A stretch of DNA of 64,000 bases from Aquincola tertiaricarbonis (GCF_023573145.1 NZ_CP097636.1:3348001-3412000); one strand, 5' to 3'. Counted from the stretch's first letter, positions 45,846 to 56,868 are shown. Numbers and translations: made by a program. Notes: generated by a model not told the origin, from the letters alone.

Positions 45846-46421
45846 ACCGCCGGCCACGTTGAAGCGCCGCTGCGCGCGCGGCGAGGTCAGCAGCCGGCGC
45901 GCGGCACCGGCGAACATCGCGTAGCTGGTGGCATTGAGCGTGGCCAGCACCACGAACGTGGTGGCCAGCAACCACAGCTGCGGCGCCACCGGCTCACCCC
46001 GCACCAGGAACTGCGGCAAGAAGGCCATGAAGAACATCAGCCCCTTGGGGTTGAGCGCCGTCACTGCATAGGTGTTGAAGAACAGCCGCGCGGTGCTCAC
46101 ACGCGGCGCAGCCTGCGTGGCCAACTGCGCGGGCAAGGCACCCGCGCGCAGCAGCTTCACGCCAAGGCAGATCAGGTACAGGCCACCCGCCCACTTGACC
46201 ACCGTGAACCAGAAGGCCGAAGCCGCCAGCAGGCCCCCCAGGCCCAACAGCGACAAGGCCAGCGCCGTGCTGTCACCCAGCGCGACCGCTGCAATGAGCG
46301 GCAACTGCGCCTTGCGGCCATGCGCCACCGAGTAGCTGATGACAGCCAGGATCGTCGGGCCGGGAATGACCAGCAGCACGGCCGAGGCGGCGACGAAGGC
46401 GAGCCAGAGGTGGAGGGTCAT
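45792..46421 (-). CDS. LysE/RhtB-family amino-acid exporter
   Basis: 209 residues with six hydrophobic segments. The N-terminal motif LLVIPGPTILAVISYSVAHGRK and the central TALNPKGLMFFMAFLPQFL are signatures of the family. Exports amino acids such as homoserine, threonine or leucine; specificity is unknown. It overlaps the phosphatase gene tail to tail. Confidence 0.9.
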   Translation of the reverse strand: MTLHLWLAFVAASAVLLVIPGPTILAVISYSVAHGRKAQLPLIAAVALGDSTALALSLLGLGGLLAASAFWFTVVKWAGGLYLICLGVKLLRAGALPAQLATQAAPRVSTARLFFNTYAVTALNPKGLMFFMAFLPQFLVRGEPVAPQLWLLATTFVVLATLNATSYAMFAGAARRLLTSPRAQRRFNVAGGSLLCVAGTWALLARRPA

Positions 46422-46433
46422 GGGGGGTTCCCC

Positions 46434-48386
46434 TCAAGGCACCCGATACCCCACCAGGTTCCGCCCCGGCACCAGTTGATCCTCCGCGTCGAAGAAATAG
46501 AAGCCGGCCTGGTACTGGCCCTTGGGCGGCATCGCGGTCTGGATGGCGGGGTGGGCCGACTTGAGCGTGATGGCCGGCAGCACGGGCTGGTATTCCAGCT
46601 CGCCTTGGGCCTGCTTGGGCAGCACGGGGTGCAGCAGTTGCAGCCGGTCGCCCTTGGCCAGCGCCTTGGGCTTGGCCCGTGGCGAGCTGTCGTCGCGCAG
46701 GAAGCCGATCACGCGGTAGGCGTTGGTCTGGCCCAGCTGCGAGAACTTGACCCAGATCTCGCCTTCGCGCTCGTTGACGATGGCCGGAATGCCGATGACG
46801 TAGCCGTCGTCCTGCTCATCGATCACCTGCGAGAACACCGGCATGCCCTCCAGCATCGTGACGCCTCTGGCCGCCAGGTCGAAGCGGATGCGCGACGCGT
46901 TGATCTCTTCCTCTTCATCGATCTGCGCATTGCTCAGGATCACCCGCTCGCCGTCGGGGGTGACGCTGGTCAGCGCAAAGAAGAACAGCTGGGCCTGATC
47001 GGGGTTGCCGCCGATCTGGGCCTCGAACATGGCGGTGCCGGCTTGCCGCACCTCGGCAATCTGCGGACGCTGGTCGTTCGCCTTCAGTTGGCGGGCGTAG
47101 GTGGTCAGCAGGTCTTTCCAGGGTTGGCCCACCGTCAAGGCCTGCACCTGTTGCTGCACGATCTTGGCATTCTCGGCGTTCAGGATGTGGAAGCTGTTCG
47201 GCACGAAGGCGCTCAGGCCGCTGGCCCGCGGGCGCTGCTGGCTGCTGCGTTGCCACACCACCGCCGATTGCACCGACTTGGCCACCGCTTGCTGGGCCGA
47301 GCGCAGCTCACCCAGCGCAGCCGCGATGTCCGGCTGCTGGGCGGAAGCCGGGAAGACCGCCTTCAGCCGGTTGCTGCCATGGTCCACAAAATCGCGCAGG
47401 TCCACCATGCCGTAGTCGAAGCGGCCACCGCGACCGTAGTTTTCGCTTTCGTCGCGCGCACGGGACAAGGCCCAGGCCGCCGCCGCATTGGGCGACCGCG
47501 ACAGCAGGGTCTTGCTGGCCTGGGCCCATTGCTGGGTGGCGGCCAGCACCGGTTCGACCTTCTCCAGGTCGATCAGCGACAGCGTGAGCGGCTCATCGCT
47601 GGACTCGGCCTGATGGCTTTCAAAGAAGGTGTCGATGATCTGCCGGCCGAGTTCCTGGCTGCTCAACTGGGGCTTGAGCCTGAGCTTTTCCAGCCAGGCC
47701 CCGTAGCTCCAGCCGCCGCCCGGCTCCACCTCTTGTGAGGCCAGCAGGTAGTGCGCATACGGGCGCAAGACCTTGGTCAGTTCCAGCGCGCCCATCAGGC
47801 AGGCGTCGAAGCCCACGATCTCGAACTGCTTGCCGGCGCGCTCCTTGACGCGGCGCAGGGCGCCTTCGATCTCGGCCACCGACAGGCCGTCGTCGAAGAT
47901 CTCGTCCGGGCCGATCACGCTCAGGCCGGAACCCACCAGGTTGACCGAGCCGGAGCCGTGGCTCCAGAACACGAGGATGTATTCCTGCGCCGGGAACTGG
48001 GTGACCCCCCACTCGAGGAAGTCGGCCAGCTCCGATTGCGCGCCCATGTTGCGCTTGCCCAGGTTGGCCCGCTCCTGCAGCATCTGGTGGCGCACCTGAA
48101 AGCGACGCACCTCGTTCCAGCCCGTGGCCTGGGCGCCGCCGGTCTGAATGGCGATCTGCACATGGGGGCTGTCCTGGGCACTCATGATCTCTTCGAGATC
48201 ACCACTGCCGAAGCCGCCCTCGCTCTCCAGATCGGAGCCGATCATGTAGAGCAGGATGGTCCGTTGGACCGGGGTGTTGGGAGCCGTCCCCGCCGCCGAC
48301 GCATGCACGGGCACCCAGGTCAGGCACCAGCACAACAGCAGCGAGACGACGGCGCGGTACTGCTGCTTGCCGTGCATAGCGAACAT
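46434..48386 (-). CDS. Secreted clostripain-type cysteine protease (peptidase family C11)
   Basis: 650 residues with a signal peptide ending near residue 32 (VHASA). The clan CD catalytic pair is visible: His in YILVFWSHGSGS and Cys in EIVGFDACLMGALELTKVL. ILLYMIGSDLES at the start of the domain is typical of C11. The C-terminal 250 residues are beta-rich and of unknown role. The start at 48386 has GGAGAA upstream. The enzyme likely cleaves after Arg or Lys, as in clostripain. There is no operon partner. Confidence 0.88.
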   Translation of the reverse strand: MFAMHGKQQYRAVVSLLLCWCLTWVPVHASAAGTAPNTPVQRTILLYMIGSDLESEGGFGSGDLEEIMSAQDSPHVQIAIQTGGAQATGWNEVRRFQVRHQMLQERANLGKRNMGAQSELADFLEWGVTQFPAQEYILVFWSHGSGSVNLVGSGLSVIGPDEIFDDGLSVAEIEGALRRVKERAGKQFEIVGFDACLMGALELTKVLRPYAHYLLASQEVEPGGGWSYGAWLEKLRLKPQLSSQELGRQIIDTFFESHQAESSDEPLTLSLIDLEKVEPVLAATQQWAQASKTLLSRSPNAAAAWALSRARDESENYGRGGRFDYGMVDLRDFVDHGSNRLKAVFPASAQQPDIAAALGELRSAQQAVAKSVQSAVVWQRSSQQRPRASGLSAFVPNSFHILNAENAKIVQQQVQALTVGQPWKDLLTTYARQLKANDQRPQIAEVRQAGTAMFEAQIGGNPDQAQLFFFALTSVTPDGERVILSNAQIDEEEEINASRIRFDLAARGVTMLEGMPVFSQVIDEQDDGYVIGIPAIVNEREGEIWVKFSQLGQTNAYRVIGFLRDDSSPRAKPKALAKGDRLQLLHPVLPKQAQGELEYQPVLPAITLKSAHPAIQTAMPPKGQYQAGFYFFDAEDQLVPGRNLVGYRVP

Positions 48387-48490
48387 GTTGGGTTCTCCGA
48401 AACGCAGCGGATTCTTACTCGGTTGGAACCAAGTTTGTCCGCTGCCGCAACAAGCGCTGTTGCGTCCGTCGCACGGGCGCTCTCGGCCCT

Positions 48491-49807
48491 TCACGAGCGC
48501 CGGAACGGGCTGGCGCGCTTTCTCTTGCCTGGCGGCGGCTGGTACGTGGCAGCGTCGAAGCCTTCGCGCTGGTTCAGCAGCGCCTGGCCATCGATGCGCT
48601 CGGCCAGGCTCTGGATGTCCTTCGCGCTCACACCCACCCGCTCGAAGTGCGCCTGCCAGGTATTGACCACCTCGATGACCGCCGTGACCTCGGTGGCCGC
48701 CTCAGCCGGAAGCAGGCCGAACGCCTCGCACTGAGACATCGCATTGGCCAGCGTCGAGTCGCGGCCACTGTCACCACAAATGAACTCCTGGTATCCCTGC
48801 CCCGAGTTCGTCGGCAGCACGTCATAGGCCGGCGCTAGCCGCAATCGGCCGTTGGCGAACGGTTGCGCCACCAGCAACGCATGGTTCTTCTCATGGTCGT
48901 CCGTGTTGTCGACCAGGATGTTGAACACCATGCGGCGAAACAGTTCGCGGGCATCGCGCTCGTTCATGCCGTCTTGCGTCATGCCGACCCGACGCAGGAT
49001 GCGCGCCAGTTCCGGATAGCCCATCTCTGGCTCAGCGCCGGACGCCGTGGCCGCGCGGATGGCGGTGCCCGCCGAGATGGTGTGGATGCGCCGACCGCCG
49101 TCCCGGTCAAAGCGCCTGACGGCAAGGGCGTTCGAGTATGCCAGCCGGATGACCTGGGTCTGGGCCACGGTGATGCCCGCGCGTTGCGCCAGCGTCATCG
49201 TCGCGTGCTCGATCAGTGGCGTGTCGACCGGTTCGTTGTTGAAGAACTTGATGACCCACTGCTCGCCGTCGACGTCGATGAGCGCCTTGGGCTTGGCGCC
49301 GCCGAGCGGACTGCCGCCGCCCGCGATGATGCGGGCTTCCAATGCGCTGATGGGCTCCTGAGCTTCAATCTTCGCCACCACCTCGCTGAGCTGCTGGACC
49401 TGGTCGAGCCGCGGCAACGGGCTTGCATCGCGCGGGCTGTAGATGTCAGGCGAAGTCGACACGCCGAGCGCCCCGAATCGGTCGTCGCCTGCGTAGTACA
49501 GGTACTCCATCAGCGACAGGCGTTTAGGCTTGTCGACGAAGCGGATGACCTTTTCGCCCCAGCGGTCAGGCCGCGCGTCATCCACGGCGCCGACCGCACG
49601 TTGCGCATCGGCCGCCAGCCTGCCCGGGGGCAGAAACTCGGTGTTGACGAGAGGCAGGTCCTCACTCAGGGGAAATCCGTCGCTCAGCCAGGCCGGGCCG
49701 TAGTGCAGCGACACGCCCTTGCCGGCCGCCACGAGCTTCAGCGCGCCGACGTAGCGTGGCGTGTGCGGGTCGCCCATATACCAGAGGTACAGGTCGTCCA
49801 GGCGCAT
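48491..49807 (-). CDS. hipA: HipA-like serine/threonine kinase toxin
   Basis: 438 residues. N-terminal HipA subdomain at about 10-110, Gly-rich GGGSPLGGAKPKAL, the Lys of WVIKFF near 187, the catalytic NTDDHEKNHALL near 297 and the metal-binding AYDVLPT. HipA kinases phosphorylate tRNA synthetases or similar targets and cause growth arrest (family knowledge). The start at 49807 is one base after the hipB stop; an upstream frame over hipB is excluded. Full length and apparently intact. Confidence 0.92.
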   Translation of the reverse strand: MRLDDLYLWYMGDPHTPRYVGALKLVAAGKGVSLHYGPAWLSDGFPLSEDLPLVNTEFLPPGRLAADAQRAVGAVDDARPDRWGEKVIRFVDKPKRLSLMEYLYYAGDDRFGALGVSTSPDIYSPRDASPLPRLDQVQQLSEVVAKIEAQEPISALEARIIAGGGSPLGGAKPKALIDVDGEQWVIKFFNNEPVDTPLIEHATMTLAQRAGITVAQTQVIRLAYSNALAVRRFDRDGGRRIHTISAGTAIRAATASGAEPEMGYPELARILRRVGMTQDGMNERDARELFRRMVFNILVDNTDDHEKNHALLVAQPFANGRLRLAPAYDVLPTNSGQGYQEFICGDSGRDSTLANAMSQCEAFGLLPAEAATEVTAVIEVVNTWQAHFERVGVSAKDIQSLAERIDGQALLNQREGFDAATYQPPPGKRKRASPFRRS

Positions 49808-49808
49808 C

Positions 49809-50189
49809 TCAACCCTTGGCCTCGTCGGCCTTCTTGGCCGCGCGCAGTCGTGCCTGCTCGGCGGCCTGCGAGCGTGCGCGACCCAGTTCGACTGCGGCGC
49901 GCACGTCCTTTTCAATGGCGCCCTGGTCGTGCTCGGGCGCGGCCAGATGCCTCAACTCGCCGTCGCGCTGAATGAGCCACAACGCGCTTGCGACGATGCC
50001 GATGCTGACCGACGGGTCTCCGGCCTCCAGTCGCTGCAGCGTGGACACGGTCACGCCCAGTCGCTGGGCCCAGGACCGCAGCGACTCCTTGCGGCGCAGC
50101 CTGGCCACGGCCAGGTCGGCGCCCAGCTTTTCAATCGCGCCAGCGGTGGCCGGCGGAAGGCGAAGGAGCGCCCGAGCGGTTTTTGGCAT
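49809..50189 (-). CDS. hipB: HipB-like XRE antitoxin
   Basis: 126 residues. A helix-turn-helix at about 20-75 (LGADLAVARLRRKESLRSWAQRLGVTVSTLQRLEAGDPSVSIGIVASAL) is followed by a charged, Ala-rich tail about 45 residues long that may form a coiled coil. Longer than classical HipB (about 88 residues). Promoter and a dyad lie directly upstream at 50204-50222. Genes ordered antitoxin then toxin, as in hipBA. Confidence 0.88.
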   Translation of the reverse strand: MPKTARALLRLPPATAGAIEKLGADLAVARLRRKESLRSWAQRLGVTVSTLQRLEAGDPSVSIGIVASALWLIQRDGELRHLAAPEHDQGAIEKDVRAAVELGRARSQAAEQARLRAAKKADEAKG

Positions 50190-50235
50190 GATGATCTAAT
50201 ATAACAAGATGACTACTCTTGTAGCTATTAATCAT
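50190..50235 (-). promoter_or_regulatory. Promoter/operator of hipBA
   Basis: An AT-rich patch in an otherwise GC-rich region. It contains an inverted repeat ACAAGA (50204-50209) / TCTTGT (50217-50222) with a 7-nt spacer, 15 bases upstream of the hipB ATG, and a TATATT-like -10 reading towards hipB. It does not match the E. coli HipB operator TATCC-N8-GGATA. Confidence 0.55.
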
Positions 50236-50296
50236 CACAAACGGTGCTCTGCGGCATCGTCAGCGGCGCGGGCCGGGTAGGCTGATCGCCCGCCCC

Positions 50297-52126
<1,830 letters not shown>

Positions 52127-52176
52127 GGTTCAAGCCTTTGAAGATCGGTGAGAGCCGGCATCGTAGGCCGCATGGC

Positions 52177-52193
52177 CTGCAATTTTCTTGCAG
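52177..52193. promoter_or_regulatory. Lrp/AsnC-type dyad 1 (CTGCAATTTTCTTGCAG)
   Basis: 17-bp inverted repeat, six paired bases each side of TTTTC. The same 15-bp centre recurs 59 bases downstream. It lies between glmS and the Lrp-family gene. Confidence 0.65.
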
Positions 52194-52235
52194 AGTTTGT
52201 GGAGATTCGATGAAGAACGTTCACCGAAACCTGCA

Positions 52236-52252
52236 ATGCAATTTTCTTGCAT
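52236..52252. promoter_or_regulatory. Lrp/AsnC-type dyad 2 (ATGCAATTTTCTTGCAT)
   Basis: 17-bp inverted repeat with an identical TGCAATTTTCTTGCA centre and different but still paired outer bases. It ends 32 bases before the Lrp-family ATG, so it probably covers that gene's promoter and serves autoregulation. Confidence 0.65.
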
Positions 52253-52284
52253 TGATCAAGTATTGATGGCATCTTTCGATCACC

Positions 52285-52746
52285 ATGACAGACCTCGACG
52301 ACACCGACCGCCGCCTGCTGGCCCTGCTGCAGGACGATGCGGCCCGCAGCAACCAGGACCTGGCCGCCGCCGCCCATGTGTCGCCGGCCACCTGCCTGCG
52401 GCGGGTCAAGCGGCTGGTGGACGAGGGTTACGTGCTGCGGCGCGTGGCGCTGCTGGCGCCCGACAAGCTGGGCCCGCAGCTCACCGCGGTGGTGGAAGTG
52501 ACGCTGGACCGCCAGGGCGCGGAGCACCTGCTGGCCTTCCAGCAGCGCGCGGTGGCCGATGCCGGCGTGCAGCAGTGCTACCGCGTGTCGGCCGGACCCG
52601 ACTTCGTGCTCATCGTCGGCGTGGCCGACATGGCGGCCTACAACCAGTTGGTGGAGCGCCTGTTCACGCAGGACGCCAACGTGCGCAACGTCAAGAGCTT
52701 CTTCAGCGTGGAGCGGGCGAAATTCTCCACCGCCATACCGGTCTAG
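52285..52746 (+). CDS. Lrp/AsnC-family transcriptional regulator
   Basis: 153 residues: winged helix at 1-60 (LDDTDRRLLALLQDDAARSNQDLAAAAHVSPATCLRRVKRLVDEGYV) and a RAM ligand-binding domain at about 70-145 (GAEHLLAFQQR..., SAGPDFVLIVGVADMAAYNQL). Responds to an amino acid, unknown which. It is divergent from glmS. Its last four bases overlap the rlmI stop on the other strand. Confidence 0.92.
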   Translation: MTDLDDTDRRLLALLQDDAARSNQDLAAAAHVSPATCLRRVKRLVDEGYVLRRVALLAPDKLGPQLTAVVEVTLDRQGAEHLLAFQQRAVADAGVQQCYRVSAGPDFVLIVGVADMAAYNQLVERLFTQDANVRNVKSFFSVERAKFSTAIPV

Positions 52747-53942
52747 CTTTTGAGGATCACCAGCCCCTTCAGGTACTCACCCTCCGGAAACTCGATGGTG
52801 GTCGGGTGGTCGCAGGCGCCCGAGAGGCGGTCCAGCAGCAAGCCGTTGACGCCCGCGTCCATGCCGGCGCCGGCCACGATCTTGTGGAACAGGTCGGCGC
52901 TGATGCCGCCTGAACACGAGAAGGTGAACAGCAGGCCACCCGGCGCCAGCAGCTCCAGCGCCAGGCGGTTGATGTCCTTGTAGGCCCGGGCCGCGCGCTC
53001 GGCGGCGGCGGCGTTGGGTGCGAACTTCGGCGGGTCGAGCACGATGGCGTCGAAGCGCTGGCCAGCGGCCTTCAGCTCGCGCAGGTATTTGTTGACGTCG
53101 GCATCGACGAACTGGCAGCCGCTGTCGTCCAGGCCATTGAGCCGCACGTTCGCGCGCGCCAGCTCCAGCGCCGGGCCGGAGGAATCGACGCTGGTGACCT
53201 GCGTGGCCCCGCCCTTGAGCGCCGCCACGGTGAAGCCCCCGGTGTAGCAGTAGCAGTTGAGCACCCGCTGCACGCCGAAGTGCGACACCAGCTCGGCAAA
53301 GCGGGCGCGGTTGTCGCGCTGGTCGAGGTAGAAGCCGGTCTTGTGGCCCAGGGCCACGTCCAGGTTCAAGCGCCAGTCGTGCTCATGGATCACCAGGGCG
53401 CTGTGGTCGTCCGCCTCGGCCTGCGGGGCGCGGCGCAGCCAGCCGCTGGCGTGGGGCAAGCCTTCCAGCTCGCGCACGCTGGCGTCCGACCGTTCGTACA
53501 GCCGCGTGGCACCGGTGATCTGCAGCAGCAGCTCGGCGATCACCGGCTTCCAGCGTTCCACGCCGGTGGCCAGGAACTGCGCGCTGAGCGTGCTGCCGTA
53601 TTGGTCCACCACCAGGCCGGGCAGGCCGTCGGCCTCGCCGTGCACCAGCCGCTTGCCGTCGCTGGCAATCGGCAGCCGCTCACGCAGCGCGATGGCGGTG
53701 CGCAGCCGGCGCTCGAAGAAGGCGCGGTCGATGCGCTCCTGCTCGTCGAAGCTCCAGGCCCGCAGGCGGATGGTGGATTCAGGGCTGTAGGCGGCCCAGG
53801 CCAGAAAGCGGCCTTCGGCGCTTTCCACCCGCACGGTTTCACCCGCATCGGCCTTGCCGCTGGCCACGCTGCCGGCAAACACCCAGGGATGGCGCCGCAG
53901 CAGCGAGCGGTCGCGGCCTTCGCGCAGCTTGATCTTCTTCAT
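52743..53942 (-). CDS. rlmI: 23S rRNA (cytosine1962-C5)-methyltransferase
   Basis: 399 residues. N-terminal PUA domain (KIKLREGRDRSLLRRHPWVFAGSV), then a Rossmann methyltransferase: VLNCYCYTGGFTVAALKGGA (SAM motif), VLDPPKFAPN (motif IV) and the catalytic Cys in FTFSCSGGI. The start at 53942 gives the standard MKKIKLREG N terminus. Preceded by repeat copy C. Confidence 0.93.
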   Translation of the reverse strand: MKKIKLREGRDRSLLRRHPWVFAGSVASGKADAGETVRVESAEGRFLAWAAYSPESTIRLRAWSFDEQERIDRAFFERRLRTAIALRERLPIASDGKRLVHGEADGLPGLVVDQYGSTLSAQFLATGVERWKPVIAELLLQITGATRLYERSDASVRELEGLPHASGWLRRAPQAEADDHSALVIHEHDWRLNLDVALGHKTGFYLDQRDNRARFAELVSHFGVQRVLNCYCYTGGFTVAALKGGATQVTSVDSSGPALELARANVRLNGLDDSGCQFVDADVNKYLRELKAAGQRFDAIVLDPPKFAPNAAAAERAARAYKDINRLALELLAPGGLLFTFSCSGGISADLFHKIVAGAGMDAGVNGLLLDRLSGACDHPTTIEFPEGEYLKGLVILKS

Positions 53943-53972
53943 CCGGCGATTGTCGCCGGGCGGTAGGAAGCC

Positions 53973-54076
53973 GGCCCCCAAGCTCGCTTCGCTCGCTACC
54001 CCCCGAGGCCTTTGCCAAAGGGCCCTTCGGACCCTTGGGGCGCGTTCAGCCTTGGGGCGGCCCGGCGGCTGAACCT
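53973..54076 (+). repeat. Intergenic palindromic repeat, copy C
   Basis: Near-identical to copy A at both ends, including the GTTCAGCC/GGCTGAAC hairpin (54044-54074), but with about 30 extra bases (GAGGCCTTTGCCAAAGGG...) in the middle. It lies between the small membrane-protein gene and rlmI. Confidence 0.8.
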
Positions 54077-54086
54077 CCAGCGGCCG

Positions 54087-54305
54087 TCAACCGCGCGGCG
54101 CGGGCGCGGCGGTCTGCTGGCTCACGGGCACGGGCGCGGCCGGTCGCGGCTGGGCGGTAACGGTGGGTGCGGCCAGCGGTTCAGCGATGGGCGCTGCGTT
54201 GGCCTGCGGTGCTTCCACCGCGCGGTACAGGCCCGTGAGCGCCACGCCGAGCACCACGGTGCCGACGAACGCGACGAGACAGGAAAGGGGGTCTTTGTTC
54301 TTCAT
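54087..54305 (-). CDS. Small single-pass membrane protein, unknown function
   Basis: 72 residues: MKNKDPLSCLVAFVGTVVLGVALTGLYRAVEAP gives one membrane helix (about 9-28) with a Lys-rich start, then a Pro/Ala-rich tail. An open frame upstream would cross a small hairpin (arms 54317-54323 and 54329-54335), so the start at 54305 is preferred. No family is recognised. Confidence 0.6.
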   Translation of the reverse strand: MKNKDPLSCLVAFVGTVVLGVALTGLYRAVEAPQANAAPIAEPLAAPTVTAQPRPAAPVPVSQQTAAPAPRG

Positions 54306-54344
54306 CGGATTGCTCACCGGTACTTGAGGTACCGGGGCCGCCAT

Positions 54345-55313
54345 TCAAGCACCGCGCTTGCGTGCGCGGGGATGGGCGGCATCGTAGACCTTGGCCAGAT
54401 GCTGGAAATCAAGCCGCGTGTAAACCTGTGTGGTCGCAATGCTGGCATGGCCCAGCAGCTCCTGCACCGCACGCAGGTCGCCGCTGGACTGCAGCAGGTG
54501 CGACGCAAAGCTGTGCCGCAGCATGTGCGGATGCACGTGCACCGGCAGCCCGGCCTGCAAGGCCAGCGCCTTTAGCCGCGCCCGCACCTGGCCATCGGTG
54601 ATGCGGCCGCCGCGCCGGCCCACCAGCAGCGCCGGCTCGCCCGCCTTGGCCATCTGGCCGCGCACGGCCAGCCAGTCGTCCAGCGCTTTGCGGGCCGCAC
54701 TGCCCACCGGCACGCTGCGCCGCTTGCTGCCCTTGCCCAGCACATGGGCGGTGGCTTCGCCGCCCGGCTCGCGGTCGATCCAGCCCACCGCCTCGGCACT
54801 GCCGGCCACGTCCAGCGCCACCAGCTCACCCACGCGCAGCCCGCAGCCGTACAGCAGCTCGACGATGCAATGGTCGCGGGCGCGCAGCGCCGGGTCGTCG
54901 GTGGTGGGCTCATGCTCGGCCAGCGCCACCGCATGGTCCACCGACAAGGCCTTGGGCAGCGGCCGGCCGGCCTTGGGCGCACGCACACCCTCCACCGGGT
55001 TGCTGCTGATCTTGCGGTTGTCGCCCCACCAGCGGTACAGCCCCCGCCAGGCCGCCAGCACGATGGCAATGCTGCGCGGCGCCAGGCCCTGGCCATGCAG
55101 TTGCGCGGCCCAGCGCCGCACATGGTGGCTTTGCACCTGCAGCAGCGGCACCGGGTGGGCCTGCGCGGCGCGCACCAGGCGGCGCAGCGCCTCGGTATAG
55201 AGCGTGAGGGTGCGCGGCGCCAGGCGCCGCTCCACCTGCAGGTGCTGCAGCCAGGCCTGCAGCTCTTCAGGGAGGGCCTGAAGCTCGGCGGCAGGCTCGG
55301 CCGCAGCGGTCAT
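54345..55313 (-). CDS. xerC: Tyrosine recombinase XerC
   Basis: Resolves chromosome dimers at dif with XerD. 322 residues: N-terminal SAM-like DNA-binding domain (LQAWLQHLQVERRLAPRTLTLYTEALRRL) and a C-terminal catalytic domain with Arg in GCGLRVGELVAL, the HMLRHSFASHLL His/Arg pair, HASIATTQ and the nucleophile Tyr in VYTRLDFQHLAKVYDAAHPRA. The start at 55313 overlaps the DUF484 stop. Operon dapF-DUF484-xerC, the usual order. Confidence 0.94.
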   Translation of the reverse strand: MTAAAEPAAELQALPEELQAWLQHLQVERRLAPRTLTLYTEALRRLVRAAQAHPVPLLQVQSHHVRRWAAQLHGQGLAPRSIAIVLAAWRGLYRWWGDNRKISSNPVEGVRAPKAGRPLPKALSVDHAVALAEHEPTTDDPALRARDHCIVELLYGCGLRVGELVALDVAGSAEAVGWIDREPGGEATAHVLGKGSKRRSVPVGSAARKALDDWLAVRGQMAKAGEPALLVGRRGGRITDGQVRARLKALALQAGLPVHVHPHMLRHSFASHLLQSSGDLRAVQELLGHASIATTQVYTRLDFQHLAKVYDAAHPRARKRGA

Positions 55314-55999
55314 CAGGCAGCCGGCGGCAGCAGGCGCGACAGCGCGCCGCCGGCCAGTTCGCTGATGCGGATCAGGAACTCGGTGCCCATGTCGGCGCTG
55401 TAGCGCGTGGGGTCGGGCGAGCCCAGCACCACCAGGCCGAAGGCGGTGTCGCCACGGCGTAGCGGAATCAGCGCGATCGACATCACGGTGCTGGGGTCGT
55501 CCAGCCAGCGCACCGGCTCGAAGCCGGAGTTCACGCCGCAATAAGGCAGCGTCAGGCTGTTGGCAAAGCTGCGGGCGTCGTCGCTCACGCCCTGCGCAAA
55601 CGGCAGCCCGGCATAAGCCTCGGCCACGCCCCACACCCGCACACCGGCCTGCGGAATCAGGAACTGGTGCTTGAGCTGCTGCACCAGCACCGTGGGCAGA
55701 TCAGCGGCGTCGGCGGTGTCCATCAGCGCGCGGGTCCAGCGGTGCAGCCGGTCGGCGATGGCCACGTTGTCCTGGCCGTTGCGGATCATCTCGACGATCT
55801 TGTGCTCCAGGCCCTTGATGCGGTCGCGAAGCATTTCCATCTGCCGCTCCTGCAGGGAGACGGCGCGCTGGCCGTGCGGGCTGGTGAGCTGGATGCTGGC
55901 CAGCAGCTCGGCATTGCGCTCGAAGAAGCCGGGCGTGTTGGCCAGGTAGTTGGCGATGTCGGTCTCGGTGATGCCGGACGTGCCCAGTGCGTTGCTCAC
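55313..55999 (-). CDS. DUF484 family protein
   Basis: 228 residues. Helical N-terminal part with [34 protein letters not shown] and [28 protein letters not shown] (coiled coil), then a GAF-like domain. The GTG at 55999 is chosen because it overlaps the dapF stop as GTGA, and the longer frame has no similarity. The family is always between dapF and xerC in many gamma- and beta-proteobacteria; the function is unknown. Confidence 0.9.
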   Translation of the reverse strand: MSNALGTSGITETDIANYLANTPGFFERNAELLASIQLTSPHGQRAVSLQERQMEMLRDRIKGLEHKIVEMIRNGQDNVAIADRLHRWTRALMDTADAADLPTVLVQQLKHQFLIPQAGVRVWGVAEAYAGLPFAQGVSDDARSFANSLTLPYCGVNSGFEPVRWLDDPSTVMSIALIPLRRGDTAFGLVVLGSPDPTRYSADMGTEFLIRISELAGGALSRLLPPAA

Positions 56000-56847
56000 A
56001 GTTCGATTTCCCCTTCGAAAACAGTCTGCGCGGGGCCGGTCATCAGCACCGGGTGGCCGGGGCCGGCCCACTCGATGGTGAGGCTGCCGCCGCGCGCTTC
56101 CACGTCCACGCGCCCGTCCAGCCAGCCCAGCAGGATGCCCGAGACCACGGCGGCGCAGGCGCCGGTGCCGCAGGCCAGCGTTTCGCCGGCGCTGCGCTCA
56201 TACACCCGCAGCCGGATGCGGCCACGGTTCACCACCTGCATGAAGCCGGCATTCACGCGGGCCGGAAAGCGCAGATGGTGCTCGATCAACGGGCCCTGGG
56301 TGAGCACGGGCGCACTGTCCACGTCGGCCACGCGCTGCACCGCATGCGGGTTGCCCATGGACACCATGTGCAGCTCCACCGCATGACCCTGCACCTCCAC
56401 CGGCCACAGCTGGCCGTGGCCTTCGGCCCGCGGCGTGAGGCCGGTGCTGTCGAACGGCACCTGCAACAGGTCGAACACCGGCTCGCCCATGTCCACCGTC
56501 ACGCGGCCGTCGGGCTGCAGGTGCAGCTCCAGCACGCGGTTCATGGTCTCCACCTTGATGCTGGCGCGGTCGGTCAGGCCATGTTCATGCACGTAGCGCA
56601 CGAAGCAGCGTGCGCCGTTGCCGCAGTGCTCCACCTCGTCGCCGGTGTTGTTGAAGATGCGGTAGCGGAAGTCGATGCCGGGCGTGCGGCTGCGTTCCAC
56701 CACCAGGATCTGGTCGGCGCCCACGCCGAAGCGGCGGTCGCCCAGGCGGCGGGCGGTCTCGGGCTGCAGGTCCAGCGGCGCCTGCGTGGCGTCCAGCACC
56801 ACGAAGTCGTTGCCCGCGCCCTGCATCTTGGTGAACTTGAGTCGCAT
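55996..56847 (-). CDS. dapF: Diaminopimelate epimerase
   Basis: Converts LL- to meso-diaminopimelate for lysine and peptidoglycan. 283 residues with both catalytic cysteines in context: [10 protein letters not shown] and [27 protein letters not shown] is the usual N terminus. Starts a dapF-DUF484-xerC operon and follows two acyltransferase genes in the same direction. Confidence 0.96.
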   Translation of the reverse strand: MRLKFTKMQGAGNDFVVLDATQAPLDLQPETARRLGDRRFGVGADQILVVERSRTPGIDFRYRIFNNTGDEVEHCGNGARCFVRYVHEHGLTDRASIKVETMNRVLELHLQPDGRVTVDMGEPVFDLLQVPFDSTGLTPRAEGHGQLWPVEVQGHAVELHMVSMGNPHAVQRVADVDSAPVLTQGPLIEHHLRFPARVNAGFMQVVNRGRIRLRVYERSAGETLACGTGACAAVVSGILLGWLDGRVDVEARGGSLTIEWAGPGHPVLMTGPAQTVFEGEIEL

Positions 56848-56868
56848 CGGGCGATTATCCGGCGGGCT

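Noticed and set aside
52127..52284. glmS ribozyme or other sugar-phosphate riboswitch
   Set aside because: The short region is explained by two protein-binding dyads; no ribozyme core is visible, and that class is found in Gram-positive bacteria.
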